From the NCBI GenBank assembly GCA_018715775.1, contig DVKZ01000092.1, positions 1 to 64,000 of the forward strand: a stretch of DNA of 64,000 nucleotides, read 5' to 3'. Positions 37,064 through 46,366 of this stretch are shown piece after piece. The number at the start of each line of letters is the position of its first letter. Within the stretch, counting starts at the first letter, position 1. Below the pieces are notes generated by a model, which was not told where the DNA came from, ran no database searches, and worked only from the letters and a program-made list of their open reading frames with translations. Origin of the DNA: Candidatus Fimousia stercorigallinarum (lineage in GTDB: Bacteria > Bacillota > Clostridia > Lachnospirales > Lachnospiraceae). A program made the position numbers and the translations under genes.

Positions 37064-37117
37064 AAGGGCATTGTCCCATCATCAGTTATGATGATGGATC
37101 AATGCCCATTCTTTTAT
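37064..37117. terminator. bidirectional terminator between coaBC and the PadR gene
   Basis: GGGCATTG / CAATGCCC with an inner CATCATCA/TGATGATG stem. A T-rich tract follows on the plus strand and AAAAAA precedes it for use on the minus strand. Confidence 0.85.
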
Positions 37118-37122
37118 TTCTT

Positions 37123-37446
37123 TTACATCCTGGGGTTAATAATGGATTCAATGGCACTCGTTAATTTATAGTAATCTTTGATAAGTGCAGCCAAATGTTC
37201 TTTACCGGCATCTTCCAGATGATAATAAACTCGTGTCTGGCGTTTGCCCACCAGTTTCTTATAATCGGAAATGTATCCCTGATCTTCTAATTTGTATAGA
37301 ATCGGATACATTGTTCCTTCTGCAATTTTTATCTGTCCATCAGAGCGCTTGTTCAAGGCCTGAGAAAGTTGATAACCATAACAGTCTTCTTCTTCTAAGA
37401 TTTTTAACAGAAGCATTTCCAGTCGATATAAATTACGATTAGCCAT
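37123..37446 (-). CDS. PadR-family transcriptional regulator
   Basis: 107 residues. PadR winged helix: LEMLLLKILEEEDCYGYQLSQ, the recognition region IAEGTMYPILYKLEDQGYI and the wing GKRQTRVYYHLEDAGKEHL, followed by a short dimerisation helix. PadR proteins repress nearby exporters or membrane genes. It is divergent from a histidine kinase/response regulator pair, with 240 bases between the start codons; no exporter is adjacent. Confidence 0.92.
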   Translation of the reverse strand: MANRNLYRLEMLLLKILEEEDCYGYQLSQALNKRSDGQIKIAEGTMYPILYKLEDQGYISDYKKLVGKRQTRVYYHLEDAGKEHLAALIKDYYKLTSAIESIINPRM

Positions 37447-37640
37447 TTAATTATAATCCTTTCATTTATTACAAATCTATAAATATAATATGAATTTATT
37501 ATAACAATTTGAAAAAATGAAAACAATACCTATATTGAAAAAACATATCTGAAACAGAAAAGTAAGGGCTTCGATATGATGCTTCATATTAGGATTGTTC
37601 TTCATTTTATAGAAAATTTATGAAAATAAAGATACCGGTA

Positions 37641-37649
37641 TGATATAAT
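37641..37649 (+). promoter_or_regulatory. extended -10 promoter for the two-component operon
   Basis: TGATATAAT is a TGnTATAAT element 39 bases before the kinase start; a second TATAAT (37656-37661) follows 12 bases later. The rest of the 37447-37687 gap is AT-rich without a clear gene. Confidence 0.55.
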
Positions 37650-37687
37650 TATCTTTATAATGATAAATGATACGGAGGAGAATCGAT

Positions 37688-39178
37688 ATGAAGATCGTGA
37701 ACAAGATAAGAGTTATATTTTTACCGGCAATTGTATTACCCCTCATATTGATCATGATTTCGTTTGCCTTCCTGAGTTATTCCTATACCAGATCAGCATA
37801 TAATATCGGTTCGGGCATTACAGCCATTGACAGCTTTTTGAATACGACAGAGACGATGAATGCGCTGACGAGCGATATTTTTGAAGAGATCAAGCGTATC
37901 GCGAAAGATTCCCCAGAAAATTTTGAAAACCCGGATTATATAGAGAGAGTCAATGAATCTTTAAAAGGAAAAGATTCTTATCTGATCATCCGAAAGAATG
38001 ACCAGATCATCTATCGGGGGACAGAAGAAAAGCATGATAAGCTCGAAAGTATGCTCCCTGCTTATGGGTCTACGGTCAGTTCGGAAGACAGCGGGATTCT
38101 GATCGGAACACCGGAAAACTTTCTGATCAAACAGCAGGATTTTGAATTCAGCGATTCTTCACAGGGAACCATTTTTATTATGACGAGCCTTGAGAATATT
38201 AAACCACATTTTCGAAGGATCGTCGTTCAGCTGATGCTATCTGTCGTGTTGATCTTATTTATGACAAGTGCTCTGCTGACCTGGTATATGTATTATGAAT
38301 TTGTTCGTCCGATCAATTTATTAAAAGACGGAACGGACAGGATCCGGGAAGGAGATTTGGATACCGATGTGGAGGTATTGAATGATGATGAGATCGGAGA
38401 TCTTTGTACGTCATTTAATGAGATGCGCGCAGAGTTGAAAAAATCGATCAATGACCGTTTAAAATATGAAGAAGAAACGAGAGATCTGATCAGTAATATT
38501 TCTCATGATCTGAAGACGCCTCTGACGGCGATTAAAGGTTATTCAGAAGCGATCATGGATGGCGTTGCGGATACGCCGGAAAAGATGGAGCGCTATATTA
38601 AGACGATTTATAATAAAGCGAACGATATGGATGTACTGCTCAACGAGCTTTCCATCGCATCGAAGATCGACTGTAATACAGTGCCATATAATTTTACAAA
38701 GATTGATATCGAAGCGTATTTTGAGGACTGTATGGATGAGATCGGATCGGATCTGGAACAGAGAAATATGGACTTTGCTTTTTTCAATTATTGTCATAAT
38801 CGCTGCTTTGTAATGGCAGATCCGGAGCAGTTGAAGCGAGTGATCACCAATATTATCAGTAATGCCTGCAAATACAGCGGAAAAGAAAAGGGGCATGTGA
38901 ATATCCGTCTAAAGGAAATGGAAAATTATATCCAGGTAGAGATTGAAGACGATGGAATCGGAATCAGTGCCAAAGATCTGCCGAATATCTTTAATCGGCT
39001 ATATCGTGCAGATGCTTCCAGGGCAAGTTCCGGCGGAAGCGGTCTGGGACTTTCGATATCTAAGAAGATCATCGAAGATCATGGCGGACATATATGGGCG
39101 AGCAGTAAATTGAATACGGGAACAACCATTTATTTTACTTTAAATAAAGTGACAGAGGAGGATGAAGAATATGAGTAA
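37688..39178 (+). CDS. membrane sensor histidine kinase
   Basis: 496 residues from ATG 37688 (GGAGGAG upstream). Two membrane helices (about 11-30 and 180-203) flank an outer sensor domain of about 150 residues. Then HAMP (YYEFVRPINLLKDGTDRI, DEIGDLCTSFNEMR), HisKA with phospho-accepting His in LISNISHDLKTPLTAIK, and HATPase with the N-box NIISNACKYS, G1 DDGIGI and G2 SGGSGLGLSI. The response regulator gene overlaps its 3' end by eight bases. The signal is not predictable from sequence. Confidence 0.95.
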   Translation: MKIVNKIRVIFLPAIVLPLILIMISFAFLSYSYTRSAYNIGSGITAIDSFLNTTETMNALTSDIFEEIKRIAKDSPENFENPDYIERVNESLKGKDSYLIIRKNDQIIYRGTEEKHDKLESMLPAYGSTVSSEDSGILIGTPENFLIKQQDFEFSDSSQGTIFIMTSLENIKPHFRRIVVQLMLSVVLILFMTSALLTWYMYYEFVRPINLLKDGTDRIREGDLDTDVEVLNDDEIGDLCTSFNEMRAELKKSINDRLKYEEETRDLISNISHDLKTPLTAIKGYSEAIMDGVADTPEKMERYIKTIYNKANDMDVLLNELSIASKIDCNTVPYNFTKIDIEAYFEDCMDEIGSDLEQRNMDFAFFNYCHNRCFVMADPEQLKRVITNIISNACKYSGKEKGHVNIRLKEMENYIQVEIEDDGIGISAKDLPNIFNRLYRADASRASSGGSGLGLSISKKIIEDHGGHIWASSKLNTGTTIYFTLNKVTEEDEEYE

Positions 39179-39860
39179 GATTTTAATTGTAGAAGATGAA
39201 CTTAGTATTGCAGAGCTTGAAAAAGATTATCTGGAACTTAGTTCATTTGAAGTCGATATTGAGACAGATGGCCAGAGTGGATTGGAGAGAGTACTGTCGG
39301 AAGACTATGACATGCTCATTCTCGATCTGATGCTTCCGGAGATAGATGGATTTGAGATCTGTAAGAGGGTGCGTGAGGAGAAGAATATTCCGATTTTAAT
39401 GGTTTCTGCCAAAAAAGATGATATCGATAAGATTCGGGGATTTGGACTCGGTGCGGATGATTATATTACAAAACCGTTCAGTCCGAGCGAACTGGTTGCG
39501 CGGGTGAAAGCACATCTGGCAAGATATGATCGGTTGGTTGGAAGCAGCATGCCGGAAAACGATATTATCGAGATCCGAGGAATTAAGATTGATAAGACAG
39601 CGCGTCGTGTCTATGTCAATGGTGAGGAAAAAGCGTTTACAACGAAGGAATTTGACCTCCTGACATTTCTTGCCAGTCATCCGAACAGAGTCTTTAAAAA
39701 AGAAGAACTGTTTAATAAGATCTGGGATATGGAATCAATCGGAGATATTGCAACTGTTACGGTTCATATTAAGAAGATCCGTGAAAAGATTGAATTTGAT
39801 ACTTCAAAACCACAGTATATTGAAACGATTTGGGGCGTGGGATACCGCTTCAAAATATAG
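39171..39860 (+). CDS. OmpR/PhoB-family response regulator
   Basis: 229 residues from ATG 39171, with GAGGAGG upstream. The receiver domain has the acidic pair in VEDE, phospho-acceptor Asp in MLILDLMLPEIDG, Thr/Ser in MVSAKK and Lys in TKPFSPSEL. The C-terminal winged helix (EFDLLTFLASHPNRVFKKEEL; VTVHIKKIREKIE; ETIWGVGYRFK) binds DNA. It is the partner of the preceding kinase; kinase-before-regulator order is less common but well known. Confidence 0.96.
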   Translation: MSKILIVEDELSIAELEKDYLELSSFEVDIETDGQSGLERVLSEDYDMLILDLMLPEIDGFEICKRVREEKNIPILMVSAKKDDIDKIRGFGLGADDYITKPFSPSELVARVKAHLARYDRLVGSSMPENDIIEIRGIKIDKTARRVYVNGEEKAFTTKEFDLLTFLASHPNRVFKKEELFNKIWDMESIGDIATVTVHIKKIREKIEFDTSKPQYIETIWGVGYRFKI

Positions 39861-39877
39861 GATAAAAGGAACAGAAT

Positions 39878-40585
39878 ATGAGAAAACAGAAGAAACCGGA
39901 AATTTTATATTTGGATTCGGAGATTATTGTGTGTGTAAAACCACAAGGTATGCCGGTCCAGAATGATAAAAGCAGAGATTTGAGCCTGCTCAATTATCTG
40001 AAGAACGAGATCACAAAAAAAGAGAAACAGCAGCAGGAATTATATGTCGTACATCGTTTAGACCGTCCGGTTGGCGGCGTTATGGTGTTTGCGAGAACGA
40101 AAGATGCCGTGGCGCATTTAAGCGAACAGATGCAAAAAGGAAGTTTTGAAAAGTATTATCAGGCCGTACTTACGGGAGACCTTCCGGATGAACAGGGCAT
40201 GTTAACGGATTACCTGCTAAAAGATGGTAAAACGAATACGTCAAAAACGGTTTCGAAAGGAACGAAAGGCGCGAAAGAAGCCAGGCTGGAATATGAAGTA
40301 CTTGATCGGATCGAGACGGATCAGGGGGTTTATACGTATGTATTGATCCATCTTCTGACCGGACGCCATCATCAGATCCGGGTTCAGTGTGCATATGCAG
40401 GGGCCGGTATCTGGGGAGACACGAAGTATAATCCGAAATTTCAGAAAGTAAAGCGCAGATATATGCAGATAGGATTATATTCGACAAGACTGGAATTTCA
40501 ACACCCTTCAAGTGGGGAAAGGATGATCTTTAAGACGGAGCCGGAAGGGGAAGCATTTGAAATCCTGGAAGTAGATGAGTTTTAA
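39878..40585 (+). CDS. RluA-family pseudouridine synthase
   Basis: 235 residues, short for the family and without an S4 domain. The catalytic Asp is in VHRLDRPVGGVMVFA; the second conserved block is LLTGRHHQIRVQCA and the third is in LEFQHPSSGE. It converts a uridine in rRNA or tRNA to pseudouridine; the target cannot be named. It starts 17 bases after the response regulator gene, so it can be read from the same mRNA. Confidence 0.92.
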   Translation: MRKQKKPEILYLDSEIIVCVKPQGMPVQNDKSRDLSLLNYLKNEITKKEKQQQELYVVHRLDRPVGGVMVFARTKDAVAHLSEQMQKGSFEKYYQAVLTGDLPDEQGMLTDYLLKDGKTNTSKTVSKGTKGAKEARLEYEVLDRIETDQGVYTYVLIHLLTGRHHQIRVQCAYAGAGIWGDTKYNPKFQKVKRRYMQIGLYSTRLEFQHPSSGERMIFKTEPEGEAFEILEVDEF

Positions 40586-40620
40586 TAAGATTGTTCTGTT
40601 ATCGTTTTCCGGTATTGAGC

Positions 40621-40660
40621 ACAGCGGCACTGGATAAAAGGAAAGGACCAGTGCCGCTGT
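40621..40660. terminator. strong hairpin between convergent genes, without T-run
   Basis: ACAGCGGCACTGG / CCAGTGCCGCTGT is a perfect 13-base-pair stem. Neither side has a T-run, so it may act as a hairpin barrier for the convergent genes rather than a classic terminator. Confidence 0.5.
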
Positions 40661-40701
40661 TAAATGATGATTATATAGTTTAACAGTGATATCTTTTATG
40701 A

Positions 40702-41724
40702 TCAAAGGATATCTCTGCCGACAATCTTTGCGATTCCACGTGCTTTTTCAATTACATTGTGGAATTTTTCCGGCTTCAGACATTGTGCTCCATCAGACCA
40801 TGCATAGTCCGGATTCTCGTGTACTTCGATGATCAGACCGTCTGCGCCTGCCGCAACTGCTGCTAAAGATGCTGATTCGACTAATTTCCAGTCGCCTGTG
40901 GCATGTGACGGATCGATGATGATCGGAAGATGTGTTCGTTCTTTTACAATCGGGATTACGCTCAGATCCAGGGTATTGCGCGTGGATGTTTCGTAAGTAC
41001 GAATACCTCTTTCACATAAAATGACGTTCATGTTGCCGTTTGCCATAATATATTCCGCGGACATGATCCATTCATCGATCGTATTGCACAGACCGCGCTT
41101 TAAAAGAATCGGTTTGGTCGTTCTCTTGCCAATTTCTTTTAATAATTCAAAGTTCTGCATATTTCTTGCGCCAATCTGGATCAGATCTACGTTATCTTCA
41201 AATTCTTCAATTTTATCTGCACTCATCAATTCGGAAACGATCGGGAGATTCGTCTGCTTTTTTGCTTCAAGCATGGCCATAATTCCTTTGGTCCGCATTC
41301 CCTGAAATGCATATGGGCTGGTACGGGGCTTGTAAGCGCCGCCGCGAAGCATATGCCCCCCGGCTTCTTTTACCTTTTTCGCAACGGAACATACCATCTC
41401 TTCGCTTTCTACCGAACATGGTCCTCCGATCACGACAACCGGTTCTTTTCCGCCTACTTTAATGCCATCTACGTCAATGACGGAATCTTCAGGGTGAAAT
41501 AGACGATTTGCTAATTTATATGGAGCAACGATTCGAACGACGTCATGAACAGCTTTATTCGCTTTGATCGTCTTGACGTCTAATTGAGAAGTGTCACCTT
41601 CAATGCCATAAACTGTATAAACATCTCCGATGCAGGCATGAATACGACAGCCTGCATCTGTAATTTCTTTATGTAAACGATTTACGTCATCCTGGGGTGG
41701 ATTTTGTTTTAACGTGATAACCAT
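40702..41724 (-). CDS. aroF: 3-deoxy-7-phosphoheptulonate synthase (class I, with N-terminal regulatory domain)
   Basis: 340 residues. An N-terminal ferredoxin-like domain (about residues 1-70) precedes the barrel, as in the Thermotoga-type DAHP synthases. Barrel blocks: VVIGGPCSVES, LRGGAYKPRTSPYAFQG, IGARNMQNFELLKEIG, KPILLKRG and DPSHATGDW. It makes DAHP from PEP and erythrose-4-phosphate. The N-terminal domain usually confers feedback inhibition by Tyr or Phe. Second gene behind aroB, 21 bases apart. Confidence 0.96.
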   Translation of the reverse strand: MVITLKQNPPQDDVNRLHKEITDAGCRIHACIGDVYTVYGIEGDTSQLDVKTIKANKAVHDVVRIVAPYKLANRLFHPEDSVIDVDGIKVGGKEPVVVIGGPCSVESEEMVCSVAKKVKEAGGHMLRGGAYKPRTSPYAFQGMRTKGIMAMLEAKKQTNLPIVSELMSADKIEEFEDNVDLIQIGARNMQNFELLKEIGKRTTKPILLKRGLCNTIDEWIMSAEYIMANGNMNVILCERGIRTYETSTRNTLDLSVIPIVKERTHLPIIIDPSHATGDWKLVESASLAAVAAGADGLIIEVHENPDYAWSDGAQCLKPEKFHNVIEKARGIAKIVGRDIL

Positions 41725-41745
41725 GATGAATACTCCTTTTATTTT

Positions 41746-42759
41746 TTAGATTGGTTTGTTTTGTAATATTGTCAATATCTCTTCCTGCTGCAGTTCCTTC
41801 ATGTATGATTTTCCAGGTTCATCTACCCACACAGTGCTGATCGTTCCACCGGATGCTTTTTTATCCATTGTGGTCAGTTGATATACTTTCTGAATATCAA
41901 AATGAGCGGAAATCGGAAGACCCATGCGGATACAGATATTTTTTAACCGCTCTTTTACTTCGTTAGAAGTGATAAAGTAAAACATGCCCATAGTAACGGC
42001 TTCGCCATGCAGATAGGTATCCAGGTTATAATAAGATTCAATTCCGTGGCCGATCGTATGGCCGAAATTCAAAAGCTTACGCAGACCGGATTCTTTTTCA
42101 TCCTGTTGGACGATATCGCGTTTCATGCATAAAGAACGATAAATGATCTCTTCCAGGCTGGAATCAATATCGCCTTGTTCAAAAAGTTCAAATAATTCGG
42201 GATCCCGTATCAAACCCGCTTTAATGGCTTCTGCCAGTCCGTTGATCTTTTGTCTTTCAGGCAGAGTGGATAAAGTATCAAAATCGATCAAAACGAGTTT
42301 CGGTTGATAAAAGGCTCCGACAATATTCTTTACATTGCCTAAGTTGATCGCGGTTTTCCCGCCGATACTGCTGTCAATCTGGGAAAGTGTTGATGTCGGA
42401 ATTGACATATAGGCGATGCCGCGCATATAACTTGCCGCAACAAAACCACCGAGATCACCGATCACCCCTCCGCCAAGAGCTATGATCAGATCTTTTCGGC
42501 CCATATGAAATTCCAGACAGGCTGTCAGTACTTCTTCAAATACCGGGATGCTTTTACTGTTTTCCCCGCCAGGAACACGGTAAACCATCGAAGTCGGACA
42601 CTGCTCTTTTACGATGTTGATCCAAATATCCGGGATATTCTGGTCGGTCAGGATAAAGACTTTACGATCCAGACTAATATAAGAAGCAATTGAATGAATA
42701 CAGCCGCGTTCCAAAATAATGTCATATTCGTCATTCTTGGTTCGCATAGTCAACTTCAT
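41746..42759 (-). CDS. aroB: 3-dehydroquinate synthase
   Basis: 337 residues. NAD-binding ALGGGVIGDLGGFVAA, PTSTLSQIDSSIGGKTAIN, the metal-binding LNFGHTIGHGIE and HGEAVTMGM blocks are all present. It cyclises DAHP to 3-dehydroquinate. First gene of the aroB-aroF unit, which has its own promoter and a palindromic site in the leader. AAGGTGACATAGT lies upstream of the ATG. Confidence 0.96.
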   Translation of the reverse strand: MKLTMRTKNDEYDIILERGCIHSIASYISLDRKVFILTDQNIPDIWINIVKEQCPTSMVYRVPGGENSKSIPVFEEVLTACLEFHMGRKDLIIALGGGVIGDLGGFVAASYMRGIAYMSIPTSTLSQIDSSIGGKTAINLGNVKNIVGAFYQPKLVLIDFDTLSTLPERQKINGLAEAIKAGLIRDPELFELFEQGDIDSSLEEIIYRSLCMKRDIVQQDEKESGLRKLLNFGHTIGHGIESYYNLDTYLHGEAVTMGMFYFITSNEVKERLKNICIRMGLPISAHFDIQKVYQLTTMDKKASGGTISTVWVDEPGKSYMKELQQEEILTILQNKPI

Positions 42760-42803
42760 ACTATGTCACCTTCTTTTTGTTTGTTTGTGTTTGGTTTTCG
42801 CAT

Positions 42804-42824
42804 ACTAAAGTGTCACGCTTTAGT
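42804..42824 (-). promoter_or_regulatory. palindrome in the aroB leader, candidate operator
   Basis: ACTAAAG-N7-CTTTAGT is a perfect inverted repeat just behind the expected transcription start of aroB-aroF. A third related half-site (TTAAAG, 42828-42833) stands next to it. Position and symmetry suggest a repressor site; a small RNA hairpin is the alternative. Confidence 0.5.
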
Positions 42825-42835
42825 GTGTTAAAGTG

Positions 42836-42864
42836 ATTATAGTATGTCAGAGGAAAAATGTCAA
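42836..42864 (-). promoter_or_regulatory. aroB-aroF promoter
   Basis: On the minus strand TTGACA, 17 bases, TATAAT: a full consensus sigma-A promoter. Confidence 0.85.
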
Positions 42865-42894
42865 CATCCAAATCCAAATTATTTTCATATATAT

Positions 42895-42923
42895 TTGACA
42901 AAGAAAATAGGATGTCTTAAAAT
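42895..42923 (+). promoter_or_regulatory. proS T-box promoter
   Basis: TTGACA, 17 bases, TAAAAT on the plus strand, directly before the T-box leader. Confidence 0.8.
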
Positions 42924-42929
42924 GGAGAT

Positions 42930-43169
42930 ACTGACGATGAAAAGGATCAGTATATGGAAGGAACTGTTTTCAGAGAGGGAGCCCGGAGGTGTGAAGCTTC
43001 TAACAGGTCACCGTAGAACCTACCTTGGAGTCACTGTTCGAAAGAACGGCGCAGATCAGCGTTACGGATCGTTTGAGTGAATTTTGACGACTGACAGTCA
43101 AAATTAATCAGGGTGGTACCGCCGATATTTTCGGTCCCTTTTTGGGAATGAAGATAGCGGCGGTTTTTG
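42930..43169 (+). promoter_or_regulatory. T-box leader of proS
   Basis: The T-box sequence AGGGTGGTACCGCC is at 43110-43123. A terminator (ACCGCCGATA...TAGCGGCGGT plus TTTTT) ends at about 43168, and the T-box can pair instead as antiterminator. Upstream is the long stem I region. In the segment GTAGAACCTACCTTGGAG the triplet CCT (43019-43021), followed by a purine, is the likely specifier and reads proline, in agreement with the gene. Uncharged tRNA-Pro should let transcription continue. Confidence 0.92.
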
Positions 43170-43196
43170 TATCATGAAAAAACGGAGGATATTAGA

Positions 43197-44936
43197 ATGA
43201 AACTCAATCAATTAGTAAGTCAGAGATTTAAAGAAAGACCGGCGGACTGTGTAGTAGAAAGTCATGCATTGATGATCCGCGGCGGTTATATGAAATATGT
43301 TGGAAATGGTATTTTTTCAGAATTTCCGATTCTGAGAAGGATCACATCGAAGATCGAAGCAATCATCCGTGAAGAAATGAACCGGATTGACGGGCAGGAA
43401 GTTTTGTTTCCGGTTGTAATGCCGGCGGATTTGTGGGATCAGTCCGGACGATATGAAAGTGTCGGAAGCGAGTTGTTAAGATTTACCGACCGCAATAATT
43501 CCAGAATGGTGCTCGGAATGACGCATGAAGAGGCTGCTGTACATCTTGTGCGTGAATATGCGCAGTCCTATCAACAGTATCCATTTATGATCTATCAGAT
43601 CCAGAGAAAATTCCGTGATGAAGCCCGTCCTCGTGCCGGTATGATTCGTGTTCGGGAATTTACGATGAAAGATGCTTATTCTTTCCACACCTCCCAGGAA
43701 GATCTGGAAAAGTACTATGATAAATGTTATCAGGCATACAACCGAATTTTCCAGAAAGCCGGTGTACCAGAAGTCATTACAGTTGCTTCCGATTCCGGAA
43801 TGATGGGAGGAAGCGTGTCGCATGAATATATGCTTCTGACACCTGCGGGAGAAGATTCTATCGTTATCTGTGAAGACTGCGGCTATAAGGCAAATATGGA
43901 AGCGGCCCCAACAATTGTAGAAAATGTATTTGGTGAAACAGAAGAATTACAGTGCGTGGAAACGCCGGACTGCAAGACCATTGAAGATGTATGTGCATTT
44001 TTGCAGAAGCCGGTTGAAAATTCATGTAAAGCGGTTGTATATCAGAGAAATATGGACGATACATTTGTGGTTGCTTTTGTCCGCGGAGATTATGAGATCA
44101 ATGAAACAAAACTCCGCAATCTGGTCGGTGAAGAGATTCATGCGGCTGAAATTACGGAAGATTCTCCTCTCGTTGCCGGATACATTGGTCCATATAGCAT
44201 TTCTGATAAAGTGACTTATTATATTGATGAGTCCCTGAGAGGAATCGGAAGTCTGGTTGCCGGTGCCAATAAAGAAGGTTACCACTATACCGGACTGAAT
44301 CTGGAAAGAGAACTGGGAACAGTGGAATACGTAGATGTTTCCAAAATTCAGGAAGGCGGGATCTGCCCTTGCTGCGGCAAGAAGACGATCACGATCAAAC
44401 GAGGCATTGAAGTTGGTAATATCTTCCAACTTGGAACAAAATATACGGAGAGCATGGGCATGCTTTATACAGATAAAGATGGAAAAACGCATCATCCGAT
44501 TATGGGATGCTATGGTATCGGCGTCGGACGTCTGGCAGCCTCTGTATGTGAAGAAAGACATGATGAATACGGACCGATCTGGCCAATCTCTATTGCGCCA
44601 TGGGAGGTGCAGTTATGCTGTCTGCGTGCAGATAATGCAGAAGTAAAAGAAGTTGCGGACGGACTGTATGATCAGCTGCAAAAAGCAGGAGTGGAAGTCA
44701 TTTACGACGACAGAAATGTTCGTCCGGGTGAAATGTTTGCGGATGCTGATCTGCTTGGTGTGCCGATCCGTGTCGTTGTCAGTCCTCGGAACCTGAAAAA
44801 CGGCTGTATTGAAATTTCCACAAGAGATAAATCCGTAAAAGAAATGATTGCATTAGAAGATGCGTTCGCATATGTAACAGATCTGAAAGAAAAATTATTT
44901 GCAGAGATCAATGAGAAGGTAGAAGAATATAAATAA
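43197..44936 (+). CDS. proS: prolyl-tRNA synthetase (bacterial type)
   Basis: 579 residues from ATG 43197 (CGGAGG upstream). Class II core: motif 1 near GNGIFSEFPILRRI, motif 2 QIQRKFRDEARPRAGMIRVR and EFTMKDAYSFH, motif 3 GCYGIGVGRLAA. The editing insertion lies between motifs 2 and 3 (about residues 225-390). A C-terminal anticodon-binding domain (IAPWEVQLCCLRAD; DDRNVRPGEMFADADLLG) completes it. Proline-responsive T-box control is expected. Confidence 0.97.
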   Translation: MKLNQLVSQRFKERPADCVVESHALMIRGGYMKYVGNGIFSEFPILRRITSKIEAIIREEMNRIDGQEVLFPVVMPADLWDQSGRYESVGSELLRFTDRNNSRMVLGMTHEEAAVHLVREYAQSYQQYPFMIYQIQRKFRDEARPRAGMIRVREFTMKDAYSFHTSQEDLEKYYDKCYQAYNRIFQKAGVPEVITVASDSGMMGGSVSHEYMLLTPAGEDSIVICEDCGYKANMEAAPTIVENVFGETEELQCVETPDCKTIEDVCAFLQKPVENSCKAVVYQRNMDDTFVVAFVRGDYEINETKLRNLVGEEIHAAEITEDSPLVAGYIGPYSISDKVTYYIDESLRGIGSLVAGANKEGYHYTGLNLERELGTVEYVDVSKIQEGGICPCCGKKTITIKRGIEVGNIFQLGTKYTESMGMLYTDKDGKTHHPIMGCYGIGVGRLAASVCEERHDEYGPIWPISIAPWEVQLCCLRADNAEVKEVADGLYDQLQKAGVEVIYDDRNVRPGEMFADADLLGVPIRVVVSPRNLKNGCIEISTRDKSVKEMIALEDAFAYVTDLKEKLFAEINEKVEEYK

Positions 44937-44970
44937 TAAAGCGGAAGAATGCCGGAAAGGAGAGCGGAAG

Positions 44971-46314
44971 ATGAAAATTCACATGCCGGATAATGCAAGG
45001 TATATAATCGATAGATTAACAGAACATGGATATGAAGCATACATTGTCGGTGGCTGTGTGCGGGATTCTTTGCTGGGAAATGAACCAAAGGACTGGGATA
45101 TTACAACTTCAGCATCTCCTTTCGAAGTAAAAGCGCTGTTTTCCCATACGGTGGATACGGGACTCCAGCATGGCACGGTAACGGTATTAAGAGATGGGGA
45201 ACCGTATGAGGTAACGACCTACCGCGTCGATGGAAAATATGAAGATCACAGGCGCCCTTCGGAAGTTACCTTTACGAAATCCTTGGAAGAGGATGTCCTT
45301 AGAAGGGATTTTACGATCAATGCGATGGCATACAATGATGAAGAGGGATTGATCGATCTGCATGGCGGTGCAGAAGACTTGAAAAATGGGGTGATCCGAT
45401 GTGTAGGAACGGCTGCTCAGCGCTTTGATGAAGATGCGCTCCGGATCCTCCGCGCGCTTCGATTTGCGGCGCGATTTGATTTTCAGATCGAGGATACTAC
45501 GAAACAGGCGATGATCGGGAAAAGGAGCTTTTTAAAGGACATCAGTGCGGAAAGGATCCGGGAAGAATTGACAAAGATCCTCATTTCTGATCATCCGGAA
45601 ATATTATTGACAGCATATGAGATGGGAATTACAAAGATCATTCTTCCGGAATGGGACCGGATGCTGGAAACAGAGCAACACAATCCCCATCATAAATATT
45701 CTGTCGGAATCCATACGCTGAAAGGGATTCAGCATGTTCCGCCAACCGTCGTTTACCGGTACGCAATGCTGCTTCATGATACCGGAAAACCGGATTGCAA
45801 GACGACCGATGAAGAAGGAGTGGATCATTTTAAAAAGCATCCTCTAAGGAGCAGGGAGATTGCCAGAGATGTGATGCATCGGCTGAAGTTCGATAATGAT
45901 ACTTTGAAAAAGGTGTTAACGCTTGTTGCCTGGCACGACTGGAGATTTATGTCGAAGAAGGAAGTCAATAAAAGAGCCGTCCGCCGTCTGGCAAACCGGA
46001 TCGGTGTGGATTCCTGTTATCAGTTGTTTGAAATACAGAGAGCTGATATTCTGGCACAGAGTGAGTATCAGAAGGAAGAAAAGCTGGAAATCCTTACTAT
46101 GACGCATTCTCTTCTGGATGAGATCGTCGCGTCCGGAGACTGTCTGACGCTGAAGGATCTGAGGGTAAATGGGAAAGACCTGATTGCACTCGGAGTCTCT
46201 CAGGGAAAGGAAATCGGCCGTATTTTAAACACTTTGCTTGCAATGGTGCTGGAACAGCCGGAATTGAATCAGCGTGATGTTCTTCTCAAAAAAGCGAAAG
46301 AAGAAATCAAGTAG
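44971..46314 (+). CDS. cca: CCA tRNA nucleotidyltransferase with HD domain
   Basis: 447 residues. Nucleotidyltransferase head with YIVGGCVRDSLLGNEPKDWDI (GG and DxD motifs), the RRDFTINAMAY and DEDALRILRALRFAARF blocks, then an HD phosphohydrolase-like domain with HKYSVGIHTL and LLHDTGKPD. It adds or repairs the 3' CCA end of tRNAs. 34 bases after proS and probably co-transcribed with it. Confidence 0.94.
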   Translation: MKIHMPDNARYIIDRLTEHGYEAYIVGGCVRDSLLGNEPKDWDITTSASPFEVKALFSHTVDTGLQHGTVTVLRDGEPYEVTTYRVDGKYEDHRRPSEVTFTKSLEEDVLRRDFTINAMAYNDEEGLIDLHGGAEDLKNGVIRCVGTAAQRFDEDALRILRALRFAARFDFQIEDTTKQAMIGKRSFLKDISAERIREELTKILISDHPEILLTAYEMGITKIILPEWDRMLETEQHNPHHKYSVGIHTLKGIQHVPPTVVYRYAMLLHDTGKPDCKTTDEEGVDHFKKHPLRSREIARDVMHRLKFDNDTLKKVLTLVAWHDWRFMSKKEVNKRAVRRLANRIGVDSCYQLFEIQRADILAQSEYQKEEKLEILTMTHSLLDEIVASGDCLTLKDLRVNGKDLIALGVSQGKEIGRILNTLLAMVLEQPELNQRDVLLKKAKEEIK

Positions 46315-46323
46315 AAGGAATGT

Positions 46324-46366
46324 CCCACAGGAACGTTTGTAAAAATAACGTTTCTGTGGGTTGTTT
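46324..46366. terminator. terminator after cca
   Basis: CCCACAG-x-AACGTT / AACGTT-x-CTGTGGG hairpin followed by TTGTTTTATT. The convergent minus-strand gene ends at the same spot. Confidence 0.8.

Noticed and set aside
40621-40660. A perfect 13-bp hairpin as a possible small RNA gene
   Set aside because: No promoter is visible and it is placed between convergent genes; a transcription barrier is the simpler reading.
43041-43056. TGTTCGAAAGAACGG as a LexA-like palindrome
   Set aside because: The arms run GTTC...GAAC, the reverse of the LexA order, and the element lies inside the T-box leader as a small RNA hairpin.
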